Shown one piece after another: positions 33,166-39,087 of a stretch of 39,087 nucleotides of DNA; the stretch's first letter is position 1; each line of letters begins with the position of its first letter. The notes beneath the pieces are model-generated. The model saw nothing but the letters and a program-made list of their open reading frames with translations, searched no databases and was not told the DNA's origin. The translations under genes were made by a program, and so were the position numbers. The DNA comes from Chloroflexota bacterium (GTDB taxonomy: Bacteria; Chloroflexota; UBA6077; CF-72). The DNA lies in contig JAFAOS010000133.1 of assembly GCA_019247515.1 (NCBI GenBank), positions 1-39,087 on the forward strand, in the 5' to 3' direction.

Positions 33166-34152
33166 GTGTCGGTGAGAAGCGGTGAGGCAGCGCTGGCTCC
33201 GCTCGGTCGCGGCGGGCTGCGCGTTGGCCCGCTGGCATTTGGCGGCGCGCCTCTTGGCAACCTGGCCCGCCCGGTCGCCGATGCTGATTGGCAAGGTGCG
33301 CTCGCCGCCGCTTGGGACAGCGGCATACGCTACTTCGACACGGCTCCGCACTACGGACTCGGGCTGTCAGAAGAGCGCTTCGGCATCGGGCTGGCTGGCA
33401 AGCCTCGGGACGAGCTCATCGTGTCGACGAAGGTTGGCCGACTGCTGGAGCCCAACCGCGCCGCGGCGACGGGGTTCGACGACGAAGGTTTCGCGGTGCC
33501 CGCGTCAACTCTGCGCGTGCGCGACTACACGCGCGACGGCGTGCTCCGCTCGCTGGAGTCCAGCCTGCGACGCCTTCAGCTCGAGCGGGTCGACATCCTG
33601 CTCGTCCACGATCCGGACGACTTCTATCGCGCCGCGCTGGACGGCGCATTTCCAGCGCTGGAGGAACTGCGCAGCCAGCGGGTGATCCGCTCGTACGGCG
33701 CGGGGATGAATCAGTCGGCGATGCTGGCCGACTTCGTGCGCAACACGGACCTGGATGTCGTGCTGCTGGCGGGTCGCTACACGCTGTTCGAGCAGGGCGC
33801 GCTCGACGACCTCCTGCCGCTGTGCGAAGAGCGCGGCGTGTCGGTCGTGGCGGGCGGAGTCTTCAACTCCGGTCTGCTGGCAACCCGCCGACCGGCGGCC
33901 GACGCAACGTACAACTACGCGCCGGCGGCGCCGGACGTGCTGGCTCGGGCGAACCGTATCGCCGATGTGTGTAAACGGCACGGGGTGGAGCTGCCGGCGG
34001 CGGCGGTGCACTTCGTGCTGCGGCACCCGGTCATCGCCACCGCGTGCCTGGGCGCGCGGTCGGCGGCGGAGGTTCGCCGCAACGCGAGCCTGCTGGACGC
34101 GCGGGTGCCCGAAGGGCTCTGGGACGAGCTCGAGGCCGAGGGATTGCTGTAG
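33166..34152 (+). CDS. Aldo/keto reductase (D-threo-aldose/L-fucose dehydrogenase-like)
   Basis: A 328-aa TIM-barrel oxidoreductase using NAD(P). The catalytic tetrad is visible as Asp58 and Tyr63 in FDTAPHYGLGLSEERFG, Lys89 in VSTKVG, and His148 in LLVHDPDD. The GLGLSEERFG segment and long RRLQLERVDILLVHDPD match the subgroup annotated as D-threo-aldose 1-dehydrogenase or pyridoxal 4-dehydrogenase. GTG 33166 with AAGGG upstream is the likely start; GTG 33172 is two codons later. The gene diverges from the LLM flavoprotein, so the promoters of both must lie inside each other's coding regions. Sugar oxidation is the probable role. Confidence 0.9.
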   Translation: MSVRSGEAALAPLGRGGLRVGPLAFGGAPLGNLARPVADADWQGALAAAWDSGIRYFDTAPHYGLGLSEERFGIGLAGKPRDELIVSTKVGRLLEPNRAAATGFDDEGFAVPASTLRVRDYTRDGVLRSLESSLRRLQLERVDILLVHDPDDFYRAALDGAFPALEELRSQRVIRSYGAGMNQSAMLADFVRNTDLDVVLLAGRYTLFEQGALDDLLPLCEERGVSVVAGGVFNSGLLATRRPAADATYNYAPAAPDVLARANRIADVCKRHGVELPAAAVHFVLRHPVIATACLGARSAAEVRRNASLLDARVPEGLWDELEAEGLL

Positions 34153-34177
34153 TCAGACGCGCCCTTGACGACCGCGC

Positions 34178-34213
34178 TATAGTGTGTTCGACCCCCTCCC
34201 CAGGGGGGAGGAG
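34178..34213 (+). promoter_or_regulatory. csoR promoter/operator region
   Basis: TATAGT at 34178-34183 could be a -10 box, though no good -35 sits upstream. The GC-rich inverted repeat CCCCCT/AGGGGG (34192-34197 and 34202-34207) resembles CsoR operators. An overlapping 7-bp repeat, CCTCCCC/GGGGAGG (34195-34201 and 34205-34211), would pair with the ribosome site GGAGGAG of csoR in the mRNA. Confidence 0.55.
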
Positions 34214-34222
34214 TGAGCAAAC

Positions 34223-34486
34223 ATGCAAGCTGACAAGAAACACATCCTGAATCGCCTGGCCAGCATCGAAGGCCACCTGCGCGGCATTCGCAAAATGGTC
34301 GAGGAGGACGTCTACTGCGTCGACATCCTCAAACAATCGTACGCCGTCGAGCGAGCGCTCAAAGCCTTCGAATCCGCCCTGCTCGAAGGCCACCTGGCCT
34401 CCTGCGTGCCGACCGGGTTTAGAGAAGGTCGCGACGACGAGATGATTCGCGAGCTTGGCGAGCTGTTCGAGATTGCCCGCAAATGA
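34223..34486 (+). CDS. csoR: Copper-sensing transcriptional repressor CsoR
   Basis: An 87-aa all-helical metal-sensing repressor. The Cu(I) ligands show the CsoR spacing: Cys32, His57 and Cys61 (YCVDIL and GHLASC), with the same 25 and 4 residue separations as in Mycobacterium tuberculosis CsoR. Apo-CsoR binds a GC-rich operator and leaves it when Cu(I) fills this site. The start ATG 34223 follows GGAGGAG by 9 nt. It is the first gene of the operon, overlapping copA by ATGA, so the sensor controls its own expression and the efflux pump. Confidence 0.95.
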   Translation: MQADKKHILNRLASIEGHLRGIRKMVEEDVYCVDILKQSYAVERALKAFESALLEGHLASCVPTGFREGRDDEMIRELGELFEIARK

Positions 34487-36867
34487 CCCTGACTGACGAC
34501 GAGATCACGGTCGACGTGGTCGGCATGACGTGCGCTTCCTGCGTCCGCCGCGTGGAGAAGGCGCTGAAGCGGGTTGACGGTGTCTCGGACGCCAGCGTGA
34601 ATCTGGCCACCGAGAAGGCAACGGTGCGCTTCGACGCCGAGCCGGTCGGCATGGCCGACCTGCGCGCCGCCGTCGAGAAGGCGGGCTACACACTGCGGGA
34701 ACCGCGCGCGAGAGCGGCGGTGACATCAGCAGTGTCGAACGAAATTCTCTCTACCGCGGGACGGAGTGACTCACCGGCGCACTACCTGACGGGTGCCGGT
34801 GCTGCATCCGCGGTGTCGGATGCGACCCCGGCGTCGCTGGTAGGCAGCGACACGGGCTCGCGGGAACTGACCCTAGCGGACGACGCGCGGGAACTGGAGC
34901 GCCAGGGGGAGCTCGACAAGCTGCGGCAGGCGTGGATCGTCAGCCTCACCGTGGGCCTCGCGATGATGGCGCTCATGTACCTGCCGCTGAACATCCCGAT
35001 GGACGTCCTGGCGCCCATCCTGCTGATCGCGGCAACCGTCGTCCAGTTCTGGGCGGGGCGGTCCATCTACGCGGCCGCCTGGGCGGCGGCGCGCCACGGC
35101 AGCACCAACATGCACACGCTGGTGGCCGTGGGCACCTCGGTCGCGTACGGCTACAGCGCGTTCGTGACGCTCTGGCCTCGGTGGGCCGTGCAGCTTGGCC
35201 TGCCACTGGACCTGTACTTCGAGACCGGTGTGATCATCATCGCGCTGGTGCTGCTCGGACGCTGGCTGGAAACGCGCGCCAGAAAACAGACGGGCGCGGC
35301 CATCGAGGCGCTGATGGGGCTCCAGGCGCGCACCGCGCGACTGGTGCGCGACGGACGGGAAGTGGACGTGCCGGTGGAGTCCGTCCAGGTTGGCGACCTG
35401 GTTCGCGTGCGGCCGGGCGAAAGAGTACCCGTGGACGGTCAGATCGAAGACGGCGCCTCGACGCTCGACGAAAGCATGTTGACTGGTGAGTCGCTGCCCG
35501 TGGACAGGTCCATTGGCGACCGGGTGATTGGCGGCACCCTGAATCGCAGCGGGTCGTTCGTCATGCGCGCGCAGCGCGTTGGCCGCGACACGGCTCTCGC
35601 CCAGATCGTGCGGATGGTGGAGGACGCGCAGGGCTCGAAGGCGCCGGTCCAGCGTCTGGCGGACACGGTCGCGTCCTATTTCGTGCCCGCGATCCTCGTC
35701 CTGTCGCTGGTCACATTCGTCGCCTGGGTGGTCCTGGCCGCGGATGTGACGCTGGCGCTGCAGGCGGCGATCGCGGTCCTGATTGTCGCCTGCCCGTGTG
35801 CGCTTGGCCTGGCGACGCCGACGGCCATCATGGTCGGCACCGGTCGGGCGGCGGAGCTTGGCATCCTGATCCGCGGTGGCGAGGCGCTCGAAGCGGCACA
35901 GCGGATTGACACGCTGGTGCTGGACAAAACCGGGACGTTGACACGCGGCAAGCCGTCGGTCACCCAGATCGTGGCTGCGGCGGGCATGGACACCGCGCAG
36001 CTGCTGCGACTGGCCGCCGCGGCGGAGGTCGGCTCCGAGCACCCGGTCGGCGAAGCCATCGTCGAGCACGCGCGCGCGCTGTCGCTCGATGCTGGACGCG
36101 CAGAAGGATTCGAATCGCTCGGCGGACGCGGCGTGCGTGCGCTCGTCGACGGTCACGCGCTGGTCATCGGCACCCCGGGCTTGCTCCAGCAGCTCCACGT
36201 TGGCGATGACGCGGAGCTCTCGGTTGCGGCCGAGCGGATGACGGCAACCGGCGTGTCACCCACCTACGTTGGTGTGGATGGCCGGTTAGCAGGACTGATT
36301 GGTGTCCAGGACACGCTCAAGCCGGACTCCCGCGCGGCGGTCGAGCAGCTTTCGGGCCTCGGACTCGAGACGTGGGTGCTGTCGGGAGACAACCGTTCGA
36401 CGACCTCCGCGATTGCCGAACAGGTGGGGATTGCGGCCGACCACGTGCTCGCCGAAGTGTTGCCGGATCAGAAGGCGACACACGTTCAGTCGTTGCAGGA
36501 CGCCGGACACGTCGTGGCGATGGTCGGCGACGGCATCAACGACGCGCCGGCGCTCGCGCGCGCGACGCTCGGCATCGCCATCGGCACCGGCGCCGACGTA
36601 GCCTTGGCGGCGTCTGACGTGACCCTGATCGGCGGCGACCTCCTCGGCATCGTCACGGCGATCTCGCTTTCACGCGCCACGGTGCGGACGATCAAACAGG
36701 GCCTGTTCTGGGCGTTTGCCTACAACGTGGTGCTGATCCCCGTAGCGATGGGCGCGCTCTATCCGTGGTTCGGCATCATGCTGAGCCCCGTGCTCGCCGC
36801 CGCGGCGATGGCGATGAGCAGCGTGAGCGTCGTCGCGAATGCGCTCAGACTGAGACGTTTTCAATGA
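34483..36867 (+). CDS. copA: Cu(I)-exporting P1B-type ATPase CopA
   Basis: A 794-aa inner-membrane pump that exports Cu(I) using ATP. The N-terminal heavy-metal-associated domain has GMTCASC (14-20). A long low-complexity linker (about 75-147) leads to the membrane core. Actuator loop motif TGES is at 334-337, the ion-binding CPC at 437-439, the phosphorylated Asp481 in DKTGTLT, then SEHPVGEAI and [13 protein letters not shown]. The two final helices contain YNVVLIP and [18 protein letters not shown], typical of CopA with Tyr-Asn and Met-x-x-Ser-Ser metal ligands. It overlaps csoR by 4 nt and is followed 15 nt later by the chaperone gene, so copper releases repression of its own efflux machinery. 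Confidence 0.97.
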   Translation: MTLTDDEITVDVVGMTCASCVRRVEKALKRVDGVSDASVNLATEKATVRFDAEPVGMADLRAAVEKAGYTLREPRARAAVTSAVSNEILSTAGRSDSPAHYLTGAGAASAVSDATPASLVGSDTGSRELTLADDARELERQGELDKLRQAWIVSLTVGLAMMALMYLPLNIPMDVLAPILLIAATVVQFWAGRSIYAAAWAAARHGSTNMHTLVAVGTSVAYGYSAFVTLWPRWAVQLGLPLDLYFETGVIIIALVLLGRWLETRARKQTGAAIEALMGLQARTARLVRDGREVDVPVESVQVGDLVRVRPGERVPVDGQIEDGASTLDESMLTGESLPVDRSIGDRVIGGTLNRSGSFVMRAQRVGRDTALAQIVRMVEDAQGSKAPVQRLADTVASYFVPAILVLSLVTFVAWVVLAADVTLALQAAIAVLIVACPCALGLATPTAIMVGTGRAAELGILIRGGEALEAAQRIDTLVLDKTGTLTRGKPSVTQIVAAAGMDTAQLLRLAAAAEVGSEHPVGEAIVEHARALSLDAGRAEGFESLGGRGVRALVDGHALVIGTPGLLQQLHVGDDAELSVAAERMTATGVSPTYVGVDGRLAGLIGVQDTLKPDSRAAVEQLSGLGLETWVLSGDNRSTTSAIAEQVGIAADHVLAEVLPDQKATHVQSLQDAGHVVAMVGDGINDAPALARATLGIAIGTGADVALAASDVTLIGGDLLGIVTAISLSRATVRTIKQGLFWAFAYNVVLIPVAMGALYPWFGIMLSPVLAAAAMAMSSVSVVANALRLRRFQ

Positions 36868-36882
36868 ACTGGAGCTTCCGTA

Positions 36883-37089
36883 ATGACGACTACTGTTTTG
36901 AATGTTCCGGACATCTCGTGTGAGCACTGCGAGCGGACGATCACCCAGGCTTTGAGTCCTGTGGACGGAATCAAGTCGGTGCGCGTCGATATTGACGCCA
37001 GGCGGGTGGCTGTCGAATACGATGCGAGTCGCGTCGATGTCGAGCGGATGCGCGAGATCCTCGCCGAGGAAGAGTATCCCGTTGCCTGA
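36883..37089 (+). CDS. copZ: Copper chaperone CopZ-like HMA protein
   Basis: A 68-aa ferredoxin-like HMA domain that binds one Cu(I) through Cys13 and Cys16 in ISCEHCERTI and hands it to CopA. Residues VDGIKSVRVDIDARRVAVEY form the second and third strands typical of CopZ. GGAG lies 7 nt before ATG 36883. It is the last gene of csoR-copA-copZ, and its stop is 2 nt from a strongly structured inverted-repeat element. The acidic C-terminal half could suit docking to the CopA platform. Confidence 0.93.
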   Translation: MTTTVLNVPDISCEHCERTITQALSPVDGIKSVRVDIDARRVAVEYDASRVDVERMREILAEEEYPVA

Positions 37090-37091
37090 CT

Positions 37092-37205
37092 CCCTCTCCC
37101 TCTGGGAGAGGGCAGGGGTGAGGGCTACCTCTTAGCTCGCAAGTAGTCTCGCCTGGCAGGTAGCCCTCACCCGCGCTTCGCGCGACCTCTCCCGGGGGGA
37201 GAGGT
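37092..37205. repeat. Nested inverted-repeat element / bidirectional terminator candidate
   Basis: Three nested hairpins fill the convergent gap. CCCTCTCCC-TCT-GGGAGAGGG (37092-37112) and ACCTCTCCC-GGG-GGGAGAGGT (37185-37205) are perfect 9-bp stems. Between them GGGTGAGGGCTACCT (37116-37130) pairs perfectly with AGGTAGCCCTCACCC (37158-37172), and CGCG-CTT-CGCG forms a small stem at 37172-37182. The arrangement resembles the interspersed REP/MITE-like elements of GC-rich genomes and could end transcription of copZ and of cobO from both sides. Confidence 0.8.
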
Positions 37206-37214
37206 GGTCGATGC

Positions 37215-37772
37215 CTAGAACTCGATTCCGCGCTGGGCTTTGATGCCCCGCTGGAACGGGTGTTTGATGGGCTGGATCTCCGAGACCAGGTCGGCCACCT
37301 CCACCAGCTCTGGCGGCGCATTGCGGCCGGTCAGGACCAGGTGCAGCAGCGGAGGCTTCGAGCGGACCAGCTCGATCAGCTCGTCCCTGGGGACCAGGCC
37401 GGCGTTGAGGGCGCCCAGGATCTCGTCCAGGACGACCACGTCGTAATCGCCCTCGCGGACGATTTGCTGGGCAACGCTCCAGCCGTGGGCGGCGGCCGCG
37501 GCGTGGTCCTCCAGTGGAATGTTGGGATTGCGGAGTCGCTCGATGGTGAAGCCGCGCCCGGTCACCTCCAGGTCAACCCCGGGCAAGCCGCGCAAGATGT
37601 CGCGCTCGCCGGTCTTCCACTGGCCTTTGATGAACTGCAGGAAAAAGACGCGCATGCGGTTGCCCGCGGCGCGTACGGTCAGTCCGACGGCGGCGGTGGT
37701 CTTGCCTTTGCCGTTGCCGGTGAACACCAGCGTCAGACCATGGCGGCGCGCGCCACCGGCGGGTCGGGTCAC
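37215..37772 (-). CDS. cobO: Cob(I)alamin adenosyltransferase (CobO/BtuR type)
   Basis: A 185-aa enzyme that transfers the adenosyl group of ATP to Co(I) corrinoids. The P-loop GNGKGKTTA (19-27), the FLQFIKGQWKTGE segment (45-57) and the Asp-Glu of VVLDEILGAL are diagnostic of CobO/CobA. The C-terminal end EIQPIKHPFQRGIKAQRGIE, with the conserved Gln-Arg-Gly-Ile, closes the corrinoid site. The start is GTG 37772, overlapping the TGA of the upstream chelatase subunit (GTGA), so both are translated together. It converges with the copper operon across a structured element. Confidence 0.95.
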   Translation of the reverse strand: MTRPAGGARRHGLTLVFTGNGKGKTTAAVGLTVRAAGNRMRVFFLQFIKGQWKTGERDILRGLPGVDLEVTGRGFTIERLRNPNIPLEDHAAAAAHGWSVAQQIVREGDYDVVVLDEILGALNAGLVPRDELIELVRSKPPLLHLVLTGRNAPPELVEVADLVSEIQPIKHPFQRGIKAQRGIEF

Positions 37773-39087
37773 GGAGTGGCCAGTCGGAGGTAGCAGGCGC
37801 CCAGGGCGCCGGCCAGCGTGACGGCGCGCCCGAGACGGACGGGTCCATCTTCCGTGTCAATCAGGAAGGTTTCGGCTCTGGAGGTGCGCAAGCGGCGCGC
37901 GGCAGCGAGCGCGTCCGCGAATCCATCCGCGCCCGGGGCGAGCGGCACGTTCGCGCGTCCGTCGGAGATCACGACGAGACGCTGATGACCGGTGGCGTGC
38001 CGCTGGCGCGCCTGGTGCAGGAGGCTTGCCGTCTTGCGGAGTGCCAGCGCCAGTGGCGTGCGACCGCCGGTTGGCAGCTCGCGCAGGTGACTCGAGGCCA
38101 GGTGGACGCTGCTGGTGGGTGGCAGCAGGACGTCGGCGGCGGCGCCGCGGAACGCGATGAGCGCCACCTCTTGGCGCGTCTGGTAGGCCGTGAGCAGCAG
38201 GCGCAGGACGGACCCTTTGGCCAGGGCCATGCGCCGGCGGGCCGCCATCGAGCCGCTGGTGTCGACGACGAAGACGGTCAAGGTGCCGACTGGCGCGGCG
38301 CGGAGTTTGTAGCGGAGGTCCTCGCGGCGCAGGCGCATGCCATTGCCCATGTTGGGCGGTAGTCCCGGGTGTCCGTCCCGCTGGTGCGTCGCCTGGCGAA
38401 GGCTGGCCAGGACGTCCACTGCCCCGACTGGCGTGGCGACGCTGCGGATGTGGCGACCGCGCGGACCGCTGACGGTCGCAGTCCGATGGCGCGCGTGCGG
38501 GGCGCCTGGATCCGCCCGGCGATGGGTCGGCGCGGACGCCGGCAAATGGAGGTCCGGCGCCGCGGAGGGGTCGAAAATCGTCTGCTGCTGCGCACGAGGG
38601 GCCGCACGCTCTGAATCGCCCGGTGCTCTGGGCGACGCGGCTGCGCCCGGCGGTGGAACGGGAGGCAGCGAAACCGTCGACGGCGACGGAGCGCGCGGGC
38701 GGGAAGGAGGTGGTGGTGGGTCATCGTCGTGGTCCGCCCGGGGCGGGTCCGAATCTGGTGGTGGCTCCTGCTGCGTGAATTCGTCGACGACCTCGTCCAG
38801 CTTCTGGCGGTCCAGCCCGGGTTGGTCGAACGGTTGGCGCCGCCGGCGGTGGGGCAGCGCCAGCTCCGCCGCGTGGCGCACGTCCTCGGGTGTCACGCGC
38901 TGTCGGCCCGCGTACGCCGCCAGGGTGGCTGCGGCCTTGTACGTCACGATGTCCGCGCGCAGGCCGTCCACCTCGAACGCCGTGCATATCCGCGCGATCA
39001 GGTCCAGCATGGCGTCTGGAAGCTCCACGGCGGCCAGATGCCGCTGGGCAGCCGCGATGCGTGCCGTTTCGGTTGCGGCGACCACCG
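37769..39087 (-). CDS. VWA-domain metal-chelatase subunit (ChlD/CobT-like), 5' partial
   Basis: The C-terminal part of a ChlI-ChlD-type chelatase subunit; the gene continues past the window edge. The first 80 residues are the end of an AAA+ helical lid (DLIARICTAFEVDGLRADIV, then VTPEDVRHAAELALPHRRRR). An acidic/proline-rich linker (about 103-170) follows, typical of ChlD and BchD. The VWA domain has the MIDAS motif FVVDTSGSM (272-280), the Thr of GGRTPLALAL and VVISDGRANVP. It assists insertion of metal into a tetrapyrrole ring. The GTGA overlap with cobO favours a cobaltochelatase role over Mg chelatase (inference). The missing N-terminal ATPase domain should lie upstream. Confidence 0.88.
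   Translation of the reverse strand, partial: VVAATETARIAAAQRHLAAVELPDAMLDLIARICTAFEVDGLRADIVTYKAAATLAAYAGRQRVTPEDVRHAAELALPHRRRRQPFDQPGLDRQKLDEVVDEFTQQEPPPDSDPPRADHDDDPPPPPSRPRAPSPSTVSLPPVPPPGAAASPRAPGDSERAAPRAQQQTIFDPSAAPDLHLPASAPTHRRADPGAPHARHRTATVSGPRGRHIRSVATPVGAVDVLASLRQATHQRDGHPGLPPNMGNGMRLRREDLRYKLRAAPVGTLTVFVVDTSGSMAARRRMALAKGSVLRLLLTAYQTRQEVALIAFRGAAADVLLPPTSSVHLASSHLRELPTGGRTPLALALRKTASLLHQARQRHATGHQRLVVISDGRANVPLAPGADGFADALAAARRLRTSRAETFLIDTEDGPVRLGRAVTLAGALGACYLRLATP

Noticed and set aside
34165..34183. TTGACG as -35 for the TATAGT box before csoR
   Set aside because: The spacing is only 7 nt, too short for a sigma-70 promoter.
34873..36198. A 441-codon open frame antisense to copA
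   Set aside because: Its product is His/Arg/Gln-rich without motifs, while the sense strand carries every CopA signature.

Overview
The window is GC-rich bacterial chromosome with tightly packed genes, frequent 4-nt stop/start overlaps and many GTG or TTG starts. Features that suggest, but do not prove, a Chloroflexota-type organism (inference) are: lipid-anchored solute-binding proteins with twin-arginine-like leaders, an O-antigen-ligase-like protein with an Ig-like insert, SH3b/PAS accessory proteins, a standalone LigD-type polymerase and a family-127 arabinofuranosidase locus. No rRNA, tRNA, CRISPR array or intact transposase was recognised.

Layout. 1-2820: the 3' part of a polysaccharide ligase/polymerase gene overlaps a GT4 glycosyltransferase. 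2841-5382: a lone PAS protein and two convergent membrane-anchored SH3b proteins. 5507-6195: a TetR regulator with a clear promoter and a near-perfect 15+15 bp operator. 6200-8017: an orphan sugar-type binding lipoprotein. 8130-11616: a two-gene unit in which a secreted ComEC-like metallo-beta-lactamase fold has lost its metal ligands and sits 3 nt before a membrane-spanning STAND-like NTPase with an outer beta-propeller-like region. This is the best candidate here for an undescribed system. 11588-18113: a variant inositol-monophosphatase-like protein, an MFS exporter with a WrbA-like flavoprotein, a quinone-oxidoreductase-like MDR protein, a DUF4337-like membrane protein and a PLP decarboxylase. 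18224-19246: a LigD polymerase domain.

19293-27597 is a carbohydrate locus: family-5 binding protein, GH127 beta-L-arabinofuranosidase, family-1 binding protein, two sugar permeases and a TIM-barrel hydrolase-like protein. It has no ATPase, so a shared MsmK/MalK-type ATPase must energise it. It is followed by a composite tandem and direct repeat (27605-27863) filling the gap before a GNAT gene. 28385-30140 holds a palindrome, a 5'-leader hairpin before a 57-aa gene, a methyltransferase and a remnant of an ATPase-type regulator. 30130-33135 reads leftward as LLM flavoprotein, alpha/beta-hydrolase fold (nucleophile Ser replaced by Gly) and secreted Kelch protein, and is divergent from an aldo/keto reductase.

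34178-37089 is a complete copper-efflux operon (csoR-copA-copZ) with a GC-rich inverted repeat over the leader. It ends in a strongly structured inverted-repeat element (37092-37205). Beyond that lie a cobalamin adenosyltransferase and a VWA-type metal-chelatase subunit on the opposite strand. Their GTGA overlap points to cobalamin synthesis.

Three proteins keep a hydrolase fold but lack key catalytic residues (8224-9069, 11588-12436, 31091-31882). All calls come from reading motifs by eye. No database search was run.
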